Source: Bacillota bacterium
GTDB lineage: Bacteria; Bacillota; UBA994; UBA5500
Assembly: GCA_023436245.1 (NCBI GenBank)
Contig: JAEZJZ010000098.1
Coordinates: 1-44,499 of the forward strand
Direction: 5' to 3'
DNA: 44,499 nucleotides
Shown: in pieces, positions 1-8,065 of the stretch
Layout of the letters: every line of letters starts with the position of its first letter
Numbering within the stretch: the stretch's first letter is position 1
Notes under the pieces: model-generated
The model's input: the letters and a program-made list of their open reading frames with translations, nothing else
Told to the model about the DNA's origin: nothing
The model's database searches: none
Position numbers and translations under genes: made by a program

Positions 1-2
1 AG

Positions 3-22
3 GGGTCGCATGCATGCGACCC
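3..22. repeat. 20-bp perfect palindrome centred on GCATGC
   Basis: The two halves GGGTCGCATG and CATGCGACCC are exact reverse complements. The GCATGC core is shared with the palindromes of the dispersed repeat at 1641-1778 and 44382-44499, so this may be a remnant of that family cut by the window edge. The relationship is inferred from the core only. Confidence 0.5.
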
Positions 23-65
23 GCTGGTGCATCGCAGCCTATGGATAGCATTTGCTCACCCAAAC

Positions 66-97
66 GCGAGGGAGACGACAACCGTCGTCTCCCTCGC
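66..97. terminator. Strong hairpin, probable terminator of a gene left of the window
   Basis: A 14-bp perfect stem (GCGAGGGAGACGAC pairing with GTCGTCTCCCTCGC) surrounds a 4-nt loop. No T-run follows on the plus strand, so the terminator role is inferred from position and stem strength. Confidence 0.5.
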
Positions 98-151
98 GCT
101 ATTCAGGCGGCGCTATTGCGACATCCCCTACTGTGTTGCCGGCTGCGGTTT

Positions 152-161
152 GTGGTATCAT
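152..161 (+). promoter_or_regulatory. Possible extended -10 promoter for the PepSY protein
   Basis: TATCAT at 156-161 is preceded by TG one base upstream, giving an extended -10. No good -35 lies at 17 bp. It sits 37 bp upstream of the start at 199. Confidence 0.3.
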
Positions 162-198
162 GGTAGAGCCTACTAAGGCCACAGGAGGTTTTGAGAGA

Positions 199-1521
199 AT
201 GAAACGGCAAGGAGTAATCATCGGCGTGGCGATTATGCTCACCCTGGTGGCAATGGCGTGGTACCTGGGTTGGCAATTGCATGAGGCGCAATTGGCCAGG
301 GTTGCATCGTTTGCTAGCTACTATCAAGTCCTGAATGGATATCTACAGACCACCAGCAAAGGTCTACAGTCATACAGTGAGTCAAACTCGCCGGACGTGT
401 TGCACGAAGCTGTGAGTGATATGCAGACGGTGGAGCGCATGGCCTTTCCGTTGTTAGGCCTGGCTCCGAAGGCCATGTCCAGCCTGTGGTCGGAGTTTCT
501 TGATCACGACTGGAACATGGTCACCAAGTCGCTTAGCCTGCTGGCTACACAGGGCGAGTACTTCAGCAACAGTGGGCTACCAGAGGATGATCGACTGTTC
601 CTGCGAGATATCAATGGCAAGCTCCAACAACTCGCCGAGCTGATGGATGCGCCGGCCGTATCCGAGGGGGTTGCGCCCGGCGTACGCATCCGCTTGGATC
701 AGTTGATGGAGATGGACCGCCTGGCTGGAGAGTTGGCGACAACAGCGGACTGTTACGTCAAGAGCGGAACACTGCCGAGCAGATTGCCGACCCCTAGGAT
801 CACCTGGCAGCAGGCGGAGCAGATAGCGCGTGAGGCGATGCAGTTGACGGATGGCGAGTGGAAGCTGATCGGCAGCGAAAAGCACGTCACAGAATTGCGT
901 CTGGGACGAGACTATTACTACCTGCACTTTGAGCCCACGACCGACTACGCTGGCGCCATGAAAGGCGCTGTCGCCGGCGTGGATAGACAGACGGCAGAGC
1001 TGGTTCGCATGGAATGGACGGCGCAGGCTCCAGACGAATCACACCTGGCATTCTCGCAGGCGGATTTGGAGCAGTTGGCGTTAGCGGCCACTGCGCACTT
1101 GCCGGGTGAGAAGAGAGTGCTCACGATCTACAGCGAGAACGTGACTCAGCCGACCGCCATCGTCGTACCGATGAAGAAGGATATCCCCATGTTGATTGAC
1201 TATGCGCAGCTGGCTTTTGATCCGGAAACCGGCTCGCTCACTCGATGGGAGAACTACAGTTGGGGTAGTGAAGCTAAGAGCATCACCCCGCGGGTCAGTG
1301 CCGCTTCGGCCCAGGATCGGCTGATAGCACAGGTGGACTTGGAGTTGGTGCAGATCGAGGACAACGGCTTGACTGTGATTCTCTCGCCCTATACACATCA
1401 AGCGACACTGGTCTATTGGTTCACGTCGATTTCAGAAGACGATCAGGGTAGACGACTCGAAAACCAGTACTTCGTGAATGCCAGAAACGGCAAGTTGGAG
1501 CGCACAGGATTTGGCTGGTAA
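199..1521 (+). CDS. Membrane-anchored PepSY-domain protein, YpeB-like
   Basis: This is a 440-residue protein. ATG 199 is chosen over upstream starts because AGGAGG lies at 183-188. One membrane segment follows a short basic N-terminus (about residues 5-24), so the rest should face outward. Residues about 30-185 are mostly helical without a motif I can name. From about residue 200 the run ITWQQAEQIAREAM and two later stretches look like PepSY modules. A single N-terminal helix, a helical domain, C-terminal PepSY modules and a length near 450 match YpeB, the partner of the spore-cortex lytic enzyme SleB. No sleB is visible here, though it could lie left of the window. Similarity to YpeB is in outline only, so a general PepSY protein remains possible. 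It is a single-gene unit ending in a strong terminator. Confidence 0.6.
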   Translation: MKRQGVIIGVAIMLTLVAMAWYLGWQLHEAQLARVASFASYYQVLNGYLQTTSKGLQSYSESNSPDVLHEAVSDMQTVERMAFPLLGLAPKAMSSLWSEFLDHDWNMVTKSLSLLATQGEYFSNSGLPEDDRLFLRDINGKLQQLAELMDAPAVSEGVAPGVRIRLDQLMEMDRLAGELATTADCYVKSGTLPSRLPTPRITWQQAEQIAREAMQLTDGEWKLIGSEKHVTELRLGRDYYYLHFEPTTDYAGAMKGAVAGVDRQTAELVRMEWTAQAPDESHLAFSQADLEQLALAATAHLPGEKRVLTIYSENVTQPTAIVVPMKKDIPMLIDYAQLAFDPETGSLTRWENYSWGSEAKSITPRVSAASAQDRLIAQVDLELVQIEDNGLTVILSPYTHQATLVYWFTSISEDDQGRRLENQYFVNARNGKLERTGFGW

Positions 1522-1524
1522 GAG

Positions 1525-1560
1525 CAGGCGACGCCTTCTGAGAGGAGGCGTCGCCTTTTG
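1525..1560 (+). terminator. Rho-independent terminator of the PepSY gene
   Basis: A stem of AGGCGACGCCT pairing with AGGCGTCGCCT is followed by TTTT, three bases after the stop codon. Confidence 0.85.
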
Positions 1561-1640
1561 CTCATGCTGGCAAGGGATTTGGTAGCACAGGCAACTCAGT
1601 CCGCGTACCTGGTGAGAGGAGACTGTGGCAAGCAAGACCG

Positions 1641-1778
1641 CCTAGAGAGTGGTTCTTCACCCACCGTAGCTCCCGCAGCATGCGAGAGCGTTCAGATAGT
1701 CCGATTTCCTTGGGGTCGTAGCACCACAGCATGCTGTGGTGACGGGATCGGCTCGGCATGCCGAGCCCCTACGGGGCA
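1641..1778. repeat. Dispersed palindrome-rich repeat, copy 1
   Basis: Bases 1675-1758 align without gaps to 44416-44499 with only a handful of mismatches, and similarity extends left to about 1641 with one indel. The unit contains two perfect palindromes centred on GCATGC: CACCACAGCATGCTGTGGTG (20 bp) and GGCTCGGCATGCCGAGCC (18 bp). A small GCCCC-TAC-GGGGC hairpin follows. It fills most of the 289-bp gap between the PepSY gene and the 3' end of the exopolysaccharide operon, and its hairpins could also terminate that operon. No transposase lies beside it. Short ORFs across it look like chance readings. Confidence 0.8.
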
Positions 1779-1810
1779 CAAACTGAGCAGTCTCGCAAGT
1801 AGCAGGCGCA

Positions 1811-2560
1811 TTACGGTAGCTCCAAGTAGTCCTGTGGTGCCAGGTAAGCCAGTACCCCCGCGGGAATGGAGGGTGTAAGCCCGGCCTGGGGGAGCAGGAG
1901 GAGCAGGCGGCAGTGGTCTCGTCCGGCCAGGCCACTGATCCTGGTCTGCAGTCTGCACAGATGGTCTCTGCTCAATAGTTCTACTGCCGGGTTTTCCCAG
2001 CAGACGCCAGCCAGCGCTGGCGCCGTTCTCTCCACCAGCATCCTCAGGCCGTTGTTTTGGATCAGCAGGTGATCTGGGTAGAGTGAGTGCAGGTTGCGGA
2101 TCAGAGCTGCCGTGCTGTCAACCAGTTCAGCTCGCAGCAAGAGAGGTCGCTCGCTCGATTCCGCTTGATCCACGGTGTCTAGAAAGAGCCCGTCATATCC
2201 TTGTGCAAGCAGTTTGCCTGCTCGGTGAACGAGCATTCGCTGACAGCGATATGAGCGCAGGTCAAGCAAACGGCCTCCATGCTGCTCATTTGTCAGCGGT
2301 GAGCCGTCATGCTGGAGGTAGTCATCTGGGTGGAGAAGCCTTGTCCACGGATCCCAAATCGGCAACTCCAGCAAGCTCAGGTAGGCGAGCAGGAGGGTGC
2401 TGGCTGTGCGCATTTTGGCCAAGGAGCCGTCGGTCTGACCCAAAGCCTCGACCACAGCCACATCATAATTTACCAGTTGCTCAGCTCGTTCCCGCCCGTA
2501 ATATACAACCAGAGAGCGGGCTGCTTGCCAACGACGCAGGCGGTGATCCGGTTTGCTCAT
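1811..2560 (-). CDS. GH114-type glycosidase, probable endo-alpha-1,4-polygalactosaminidase (PelA hydrolase-like)
   Basis: This 249-residue protein resembles the GH114/TM1410 fold, the family of the PelA hydrolase domain that cuts partly deacetylated N-acetylgalactosamine polymers. Recognisable parts are an early VVYYG strand, the stretch LLAYLSLLELP and the strand GYDGLFLDTVD, whose acidic residues are probably catalytic, followed by LIQNNG and CWENP. The ATG at 2560 overlaps the HD-GYP stop (ATGA), which supports this start over a longer frame with no family match. It is the last gene of the operon. Unlike secreted PelA proteins, it has no signal peptide and no fused deacetylase; a separate deacetylase lies at 7193-8047. 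It may act inside the cell or be exported in an unrecognised way. Confidence 0.7.
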   Translation of the reverse strand: MSKPDHRLRRWQAARSLVVYYGRERAEQLVNYDVAVVEALGQTDGSLAKMRTASTLLLAYLSLLELPIWDPWTRLLHPDDYLQHDGSPLTNEQHGGRLLDLRSYRCQRMLVHRAGKLLAQGYDGLFLDTVDQAESSERPLLLRAELVDSTAALIRNLHSLYPDHLLIQNNGLRMLVERTAPALAGVCWENPAVELLSRDHLCRLQTRISGLAGRDHCRLLLLLPQAGLTPSIPAGVLAYLAPQDYLELP

Positions 2561-4389
2561 CGTTCCTGGCGCGAACGGTAAATGTACTCCGTATAGACCA
2601 TGCAGGAGGCGCAATCGCCGTCGTGTGCATTGCAGTCTGCAGCGTGAATTCTCCAGCAGTTGATCTCCCGATGAGCATATGCTGGACAGGACTGCCGAAT
2701 GCCATCCGGGCAACAGAGCATCACCCAGCAAGGGGCCAGCGGTTGGAACGGATCTGCCAAGACGGCCGCCTTCTTCGCATACCAGTCAAGCAGCCCCTGC
2801 ACCACTCGTGGATCCAGTTGTTTGCCAGCATCGCTTTGCACTGCTGCGATGGCCTGCCCAAAGTATAGTGGTCTGCGGTAGCTGCGCCCACTCAGCTTGG
2901 CCACAAACAAGTCAGCGGCCGCAAGAATCCTACCCTCCAGCAGAATACCTTCCCCTGCCACACGCAGCGGGTAGCCCTGGCCGTCCCAGCGTTCGTGGTG
3001 CTGCCTGACAATGTTGGCTACCTGCACGTCTCCGATTACGGACAAAAGCAAGTCCGCTCCAAAATCGGGGTGAATCGCCACCAAAGCGTGTTCCTCTTCG
3101 CTGTATAGTCCCGGTTTGCTCAGTACTCCGGTCGGGAGCGTGGCCATACCGACGTCGTGCAGCAACGCAGCCAGTGCCACATTGCGGCAGCTAGCCTCCG
3201 GCAATTGCAGTTCCTTGGCGATCGCCAGAGCGTAGCGGGCGACAAGCTCGGAGTGACGGCCTGTTTGGGGCAGCAGTCGTTCGGTGGCTTCTATCAGCGC
3301 CCGTAACCTTGAAATGGGAACCGGTGGCACCCGATCTGCTGCCTCGCCCTCTGCGGAGATCAGACTGGCGATCCCGTGCAGTAGGACCCCCTGGAGCAGG
3401 TCTTGGTGTTCTTCCGGGATCATTGGCTGCAGAGACCAAAGCAGTACGGCCACCCTGTACTGCGGAATGGGGGCTCTGAGCAGTAACAGGTGATCGCCGA
3501 GCATGACCACTACAGGGGGAACTTGGCTGTAGAGCACGGTACCCGGCTCGAATCGCAGTCTATCCCTCCCGTCGAGCAGTGCGAACAGATCCGAAATTGC
3601 GCTGCTGTCCTGCAGGTCCTGCTCCGCCTCCTGGTCTGTGGCAGCAAGCAGACGAACTTTTCCATTCTGCTCGACTATCAGCGCGCTCCCGTCAGAGTGA
3701 GTCAGTTGCTCCAGCAAGAGCAGCAACCGCTGCAGCGGGGCTGGGTTTCTCAGCTTGGCCTTGGCTTGAGCCGATGCCTGTTGCTTGGTCAACTTGGGGG
3801 AGTTGATGCGGGCGGCGATCATAGCTATCACCGGCCCGACTGTCTCTTGCCAAGAGCTAAGTTCCTGCGTTTGCTTTGGCGAGCATCGCTTCGCCGGTCC
3901 GATGGTCACCAGCCCCGAGCCTTGCCCGATCGGAATCAACAATTCCGGGTGTTCTCTGTCTGGGCGAAGGGTGATGCCGTCAGGCACTACCTCGCTGTTC
4001 AAGGTGAGGGGGGGGAGATAGTGATTTTGGTCGTAGGAGGTGAGGCGGCTGTAACCGATCTCGATACTCCCTCCGCCGTCATGCTGCTGGTACAGCGCTC
4101 GCAGGCGCAGGGCCTGACCGGATGCTTCCAGCAAGTAGCAGGCGTAATATTCCGCCTGCATGATCTGGGAAATTGCGCGCAGGAGGGGCAATAGTTGCGC
4201 TTCCGACGGATGGTCATCATTCAGAGTTCGGAGCATCTCCAGCACACACTCCAGGCGCTTCTCTACGCGTGTTCGGTGGACTGTCGCCCGCCGGTGGAGA
4301 CTAATTGCCAACCACACGCACAGCAGGACCAGCAAGGCAGCTACCAGATGCAAAGTATCGAAGCCGTTTGGAACCAGTAACTGCTTCAT
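2557..4389 (-). CDS. Membrane GAF/HD-GYP protein with two-CW cysteine tail, candidate c-di-GMP input of the operon
   Basis: This 610-residue protein starts at ATG 4389, behind the ribosome site AGGAGG. One membrane helix (about 13-31) leads into a GAF-like region (about 50-195) and a second, weaker one (about 215-360). An HD-GYP domain follows (about 385-545) with HDVGM, a later HPDFG, HHERWDGQGYP and AAD. The metal-binding His and Asp residues and GYP are present, but the usual HDxGK lysine is Met. HD-GYP proteins hydrolyse c-di-GMP. The tail has the CW...CPAY...CW...C...C spacing of the two-CW motif found in signalling proteins. PelD, the c-di-GMP receptor of Pel systems, also combines membrane helices with GAF. 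Position and build suggest this protein replaces PelD, either degrading or sensing the nucleotide. That role is inference. Confidence 0.8.
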   Translation of the reverse strand: MKQLLVPNGFDTLHLVAALLVLLCVWLAISLHRRATVHRTRVEKRLECVLEMLRTLNDDHPSEAQLLPLLRAISQIMQAEYYACYLLEASGQALRLRALYQQHDGGGSIEIGYSRLTSYDQNHYLPPLTLNSEVVPDGITLRPDREHPELLIPIGQGSGLVTIGPAKRCSPKQTQELSSWQETVGPVIAMIAARINSPKLTKQQASAQAKAKLRNPAPLQRLLLLLEQLTHSDGSALIVEQNGKVRLLAATDQEAEQDLQDSSAISDLFALLDGRDRLRFEPGTVLYSQVPPVVVMLGDHLLLLRAPIPQYRVAVLLWSLQPMIPEEHQDLLQGVLLHGIASLISAEGEAADRVPPVPISRLRALIEATERLLPQTGRHSELVARYALAIAKELQLPEASCRNVALAALLHDVGMATLPTGVLSKPGLYSEEEHALVAIHPDFGADLLLSVIGDVQVANIVRQHHERWDGQGYPLRVAGEGILLEGRILAAADLFVAKLSGRSYRRPLYFGQAIAAVQSDAGKQLDPRVVQGLLDWYAKKAAVLADPFQPLAPCWVMLCCPDGIRQSCPAYAHREINCWRIHAADCNAHDGDCASCMVYTEYIYRSRQER

Positions 4390-4422
4390 CACTACACTCC
4401 TCCTATCCCTCGCCTTGCCCAA

Positions 4423-4821
4423 TCACTCTCCGAGACGCCCGCCACCGTGAACTCTGGACCACTCTCCGGCCGTTTCCTCGCGCTGTTCTGCTTGTTTGGG
4501 GGATTTCTGCTGCTGCAAAATCGCCAGCTGTTGCGCTACCTCGCGCAGGCGGACTTGTAACAATGAAAGCTCCACCGCATGCTGGAGCAGCATGGCCAGC
4601 AGGCCCACCGTGGAGAGCAGTGCCAGCAGGGTAGCGGCTTCTCCACTCCCCAGCAGAGCCGCTATCCGGGCGGCAGTTTGAGGAAAGGCCCAGAGTCCCA
4701 GACAGACCACCGCTCCTGTCAGCCAGACCAGCGTGTTCCGTTCGTTGAGCCTACCCGCAGTTAGTTGGCGGAAGGCCATAACGAACAGGAGCAACCCGGA
4801 GATCAAAGCGATTATCCTCAA
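4423..4821 (-). CDS. DUF2304 membrane protein
   Basis: This 132-residue protein has three hydrophobic segments (about 3-17, 31-48, 60-80) followed by a coiled-coil-like stretch ending in REVAQQLAILQQQ. The pattern with LNERNTLVWL, a proline after the second helix and the LREVAQQLAIL helix matches DUF2304, a family of unknown function usually encoded next to DPM1-like GT2 glycosyltransferases, as here. The TTG start at 4821 follows GGGGTGGGG. It lies inside the GT2 gene, giving a 71-bp out-of-frame overlap that suggests translational coupling. It probably helps the GT2 at the membrane. Confidence 0.75.
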   Translation of the reverse strand: MRIIALISGLLLFVMAFRQLTAGRLNERNTLVWLTGAVVCLGLWAFPQTAARIAALLGSGEAATLLALLSTVGLLAMLLQHAVELSLLQVRLREVAQQLAILQQQKSPKQAEQREETAGEWSRVHGGGRLGE

Positions 4822-5545
4822 CGTTCCCCACCCCTCTCCGTCTACTGAGCAGGATTGTACTGACGCTGATCAGCGTCTTTGCCACATAATAGAAACCCTT
4901 TAAGCCAAAGAACAACTGACTACGTCCAGACATGCGTCGCCGGATGTTGGCCGGGATCTCCGTCACCCGCAGCCCAGAACGGATCATGTGCAGCAAGATA
5001 TCAACATCCGGATAGTCTTCCGGGTAGTTTCCCATGCGCGAGTAGTAGGTGAAGGCACGTCTGGACAGCCCGCGCAACCCGGAGGTAGGGTCGGTGACCA
5101 CCTGTCTGGTGGTGCATCTGACCAGCCAGCAGAGGAGGCCAATGATCAGTCTCTTGCTGACCGACAGATCCTCTGCACCTCTGCCCAGTACGCGCGATCC
5201 AACGACGACATCTTGCCCGTGGCGTCTCAGCGTTTCAACTATCGGCCGGATGTCGCGCGGGTCATGCTGACCGTCAGCATCGAACTGCACGACATAGTCA
5301 TATTTCCTGTCTACCGCCAGCTTGAAGCCGGTTTGCAGGGCGCCGGCATATCCCTGATTGAAGGGTAGACGGAGTACCGGGGCGCCGGCAGCCAGTGCCC
5401 TATTTGCCGTCTGATCCGTGGAGCCGTCATCAACTACCACCAGGTCATAGGCAATGCCAGTGGCGCGTATCTCCGCAATCACTGTAGGGATATTGCCTGC
5501 TTCGTTATGTGCTGGAATGACAATCAGACATTTTTCCTCATGCAC
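4751..5545 (-). CDS. GT2 family glycosyltransferase, dolichyl/polyprenyl-phosphate sugar synthase-like
   Basis: This 264-residue GT-A enzyme starts with the strand LIVIPAHNEAGNI. It then shows VVVDDGSTDQT, the metal-binding DADGQHD, and VVVGSR followed by a DPTSGLRGLSRRAF block. These are the marks of DPM1-like GT2 enzymes that move a sugar from a nucleotide donor to a lipid carrier. GTG 5545 is chosen because AAGGAGAG lies about 10 bases upstream. The C-terminal tail past about residue 240 looks unstructured and is the part overlapping DUF2304. Within the operon it may charge a polyprenyl phosphate for the GT-C-like membrane proteins upstream. The sugar cannot be read from sequence. Confidence 0.85.
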   Translation of the reverse strand: MHEEKCLIVIPAHNEAGNIPTVIAEIRATGIAYDLVVVDDGSTDQTANRALAAGAPVLRLPFNQGYAGALQTGFKLAVDRKYDYVVQFDADGQHDPRDIRPIVETLRRHGQDVVVGSRVLGRGAEDLSVSKRLIIGLLCWLVRCTTRQVVTDPTSGLRGLSRRAFTYYSRMGNYPEDYPDVDILLHMIRSGLRVTEIPANIRRRMSGRSQLFFGLKGFYYVAKTLISVSTILLSRRRGVGNVEDNRFDLRVAPVRYGLPPTNCG

Positions 5546-5609
5546 TTTTCAATCTCTCCTTCGGCTAAAGCCAGATCTTTGCTGGTCGGTGCGCTCGTCC
5601 GAAAACGCA

Positions 5610-7193
5610 CTACTTGGGACGTCCTATTCCCAGGAAAGCGAGAATTGGCCGCAACAGCCGGGCGCGGCGGAGGCCGAGCATCCAGCTGATCGGCAGACAT
5701 AAGGCAGAGGCGAACAACCAGATCGTGCGGCCGAGCGGCCCTTGCTCTGCGAGGGTCGGCCAAGTCAGCGCAGACGTCAGGAGGGCTACGGCAAACGGCA
5801 GATGTCCAAGCAGCAAACTTGCAGCCTGTGAACGGAGGTAATTGCCGAGTCCTAACCCAACTCGCTTGAGTAAGTACAGCGTCAGCAGCGCGCTAAAGGC
5901 TGCGCCGAGAGCTGCCCCACAGCCAAGACCTCGTGGTCCCAGGACAGCCACCAACCATCCGTCAATCAGAAAGGTGATGCCTGAGGCAAACAGGCAACTG
6001 CAGGCCGGAACCAGCAGTTGTCCCTTGGCCAGAAAGAGCCGCTGCCCCAGCATAACAATGGCCGCCGGCGCGAGCGAGAGCGCATAGCCGGTCAGGATTT
6101 GCGACGTGTACAGCACCGATGCGGGACCGAAGTTGCCATGCTGCATCAGCACAGTCACGATTGGCCTGGACAGCACAGCCAGGGTCAACCCAGTCGGAAT
6201 GGTCAAGAGCAGCGCCAACAGCAGGCTTTCCTGGGCCAGTTCGGACATCTTGGCGCGGTCACCAGCAGCGTGCAGGGAGAGGGCTGGAAGCGTGACCATG
6301 GCTAGAGCAGAGACAAATGTCCAGAGAGGAAACTGCGCCAGGCGGTAGGCGTAGTTCAGAGCGGAGATCACGCCTTGGCCCAGTCTGCCAGCCCAAAATC
6401 GCTCGCCAAGCAGCATCAGTTGCGTGGACACGGCAATCAGCAGCCAAGGCAGTAATTGTTGGCTTGGCCGATACGGTTTATCCAGATCTGCTGGGTGAGA
6501 AGAGGCGTGCACCGCCAGCTGCCTGGCAGCTCCCCAGCCGACCACCAGCAGCGCGCAGAGTGCCGCCAGCGACAGTGCCGCAGCAACAAGGTAGATACCA
6601 GAGTCAAGCGAGGTTGCTGTCCGACAGAGTAGAGCCAGCACCGCAAGCAGCACTCCGTTTTGGATCACGGGTCCTAAGGCAGACAACAGGAATCGCTGCT
6701 GCGCCTGCAAGACGGCGCTGGCGACAGCCGTCAGCGGGTACAAGACCATGATCGGCAAGATGACACCGAGCAGCTCGCCCGCCAACGACCCGGCGCTAGC
6801 GCTTTGTTTGTCAGCGATCAGTGCCAGCAACGGTGTTCGCAGCCAGAAGACTAACCCCGCCAGGAGGATGCTCCCCAGGCAAGTCGGTAGCGCATAGCGC
6901 CTAATCACGACGCGCCACAGCGCATTTGTGCTGCGCATAGCAACCAGGGTCGGCACCAAGGCGGTCGCCAGAGCCGCCGCCAGGATATTGCTGCCGATGG
7001 CATCAGGCAGGAAGAAGGCCAAGAAGAACGCATCAGACTGCCAACTCACGCCCAGATAGGCTGCCAGCAGCAAGTCTTTGGCCAGCACAACTCCGGCCAG
7101 CAGCAAGTTGAGCGTGACCACGGCCCGAGCGACCGGAACGTTGGTTGGGGATTGTTCTTTCGCAGGAGAGCCTGCTCTGAGCGGCTCGACCAC
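5610..7193 (-). CDS. MurJ/MviN-like MOP-superfamily lipid-linked sugar flippase
   Basis: This 527-residue protein has about 13-14 hydrophobic segments. The early block KDLLLAAYLGVSWQSDAFFLAFFLPD and the stretch LNYAYRLAQFPLW are typical of MurJ/MviN. The family flips lipid-linked saccharides outward across the membrane. Placement inside a polysaccharide operon argues for a role in this polymer rather than as the main lipid II flippase, though sequence alone cannot separate the two. The GTG start at 7193 shares one base with the TAG stop of the deacetylase gene upstream, a tight coupling that fixes the start. Confidence 0.8.
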   Translation of the reverse strand: MVEPLRAGSPAKEQSPTNVPVARAVVTLNLLLAGVVLAKDLLLAAYLGVSWQSDAFFLAFFLPDAIGSNILAAALATALVPTLVAMRSTNALWRVVIRRYALPTCLGSILLAGLVFWLRTPLLALIADKQSASAGSLAGELLGVILPIMVLYPLTAVASAVLQAQQRFLLSALGPVIQNGVLLAVLALLCRTATSLDSGIYLVAAALSLAALCALLVVGWGAARQLAVHASSHPADLDKPYRPSQQLLPWLLIAVSTQLMLLGERFWAGRLGQGVISALNYAYRLAQFPLWTFVSALAMVTLPALSLHAAGDRAKMSELAQESLLLALLLTIPTGLTLAVLSRPIVTVLMQHGNFGPASVLYTSQILTGYALSLAPAAIVMLGQRLFLAKGQLLVPACSCLFASGITFLIDGWLVAVLGPRGLGCGAALGAAFSALLTLYLLKRVGLGLGNYLRSQAASLLLGHLPFAVALLTSALTWPTLAEQGPLGRTIWLFASALCLPISWMLGLRRARLLRPILAFLGIGRPK

Positions 7194-8047
7194 TAGACCG
7201 GCAGGGCAGGGTAGCTCTGGCCCGAGACCACTTCCTGCAAAGGGGCGAAGTCAAATCTCCCGAGTAGCTGACCGAGCCTGCTCTCGACTGTGTTCAGGTT
7301 CCAGCAATGCAGGTGGCGCAGCGGGCACGATTTGCGGCTCGCGCATAGCTGCACCTGTTTGGGATCCAGCTCCCAGGGGTGCAGATAGACCATGCCCGGG
7401 CCGCTGCCGTTCACGTGCTGTAGCGCCAGACATGACAGCCAAAACGGCACGGCCCGGATATAGAAGCCTCCGGCAAATGGCAGGCGCCACGGTCCGAGTC
7501 CGACTGTTGTCGGCGGAAACTCCAAGAGCGGAATCTCTCTCCCGTTCACCAATGGTCGGTACGGAGTTGCCGGTGCCCCATGGATGCCTGAGAGCGGAGT
7601 CCAAAACGGCTGCACGCTGGAATCACAGGTGAAACCTTCGTCCGCCAGAATCTCCAATGCCCAGAGAGAGCGCCGTGAGATCGACCAGGAAGGCGCCCGG
7701 AAGGAGTTGACCGGGCGTCCAACCGTGTCCTCGATGCTCTGGCGGGCAGCCCGCAGGTCCAGGCGGAACTCGTTTGGCTGCAAGCGATAGACTGTTCTAT
7801 GTCTATCGCCATGGCACCCGATTTCATGCCCCAGGTCGGCGATTTTCCTGACCAGACCAGGGTGCCTGCGGGCAATGTGTCCAACCACGAAGAAGGTGGC
7901 CTTCACCCCGTGCTGATCAAGTAACTCCAGAATCAGTTCGGTGCCAACCTCAACTCTGTCTTCCATCTCATCCCACTCAGCCGGAGCGATTTGCAGCAGT
8001 TCTGTCTGATACCAATCCTCTAGATCGACTGTGAGTGCGTTTTTCAT
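7193..8047 (-). CDS. Polysaccharide deacetylase, NodB-fold, DUF3473/PEP-CTERM-locus type
   Basis: This 284-residue protein begins with the strand TVDLEDWYQ, the DxEDW form of the first NodB motif seen in deacetylases of exosortase and exopolysaccharide loci. It continues with VKATFFVVG, a GHEIGCHGDRH motif carrying metal-binding histidines, and SFRAPSWSI. A late HPWELDP motif fits the C-terminal extension of this subfamily. It should remove N-acetyl groups from an amino-sugar polymer or precursor. There is no signal peptide, as is usual for this subfamily. In classic Pel systems the deacetylase is part of PelA; here it is a separate gene. ATG 8047 follows GCAGGAGG, 18 bp after the ATP-grasp stop. 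Confidence 0.85.
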   Translation of the reverse strand: MKNALTVDLEDWYQTELLQIAPAEWDEMEDRVEVGTELILELLDQHGVKATFFVVGHIARRHPGLVRKIADLGHEIGCHGDRHRTVYRLQPNEFRLDLRAARQSIEDTVGRPVNSFRAPSWSISRRSLWALEILADEGFTCDSSVQPFWTPLSGIHGAPATPYRPLVNGREIPLLEFPPTTVGLGPWRLPFAGGFYIRAVPFWLSCLALQHVNGSGPGMVYLHPWELDPKQVQLCASRKSCPLRHLHCWNLNTVESRLGQLLGRFDFAPLQEVVSGQSYPALPV

Positions 8048-8065
8048 GGTTCACCTCCTGCGGTT

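Noticed and set aside
1562..1759. ORFs read across the dispersed repeat, sharing residues with the extended frame at 44260-44436
   Set aside because: The shared residues come from the DNA repeat itself; there is no ribosome site or domain.
2083..2868. Plus-strand ORF of 261 codons opposite the GH114 and HD-GYP genes
   Set aside because: It is a shadow of two coding sequences with recognisable motifs and shows no protein family features.
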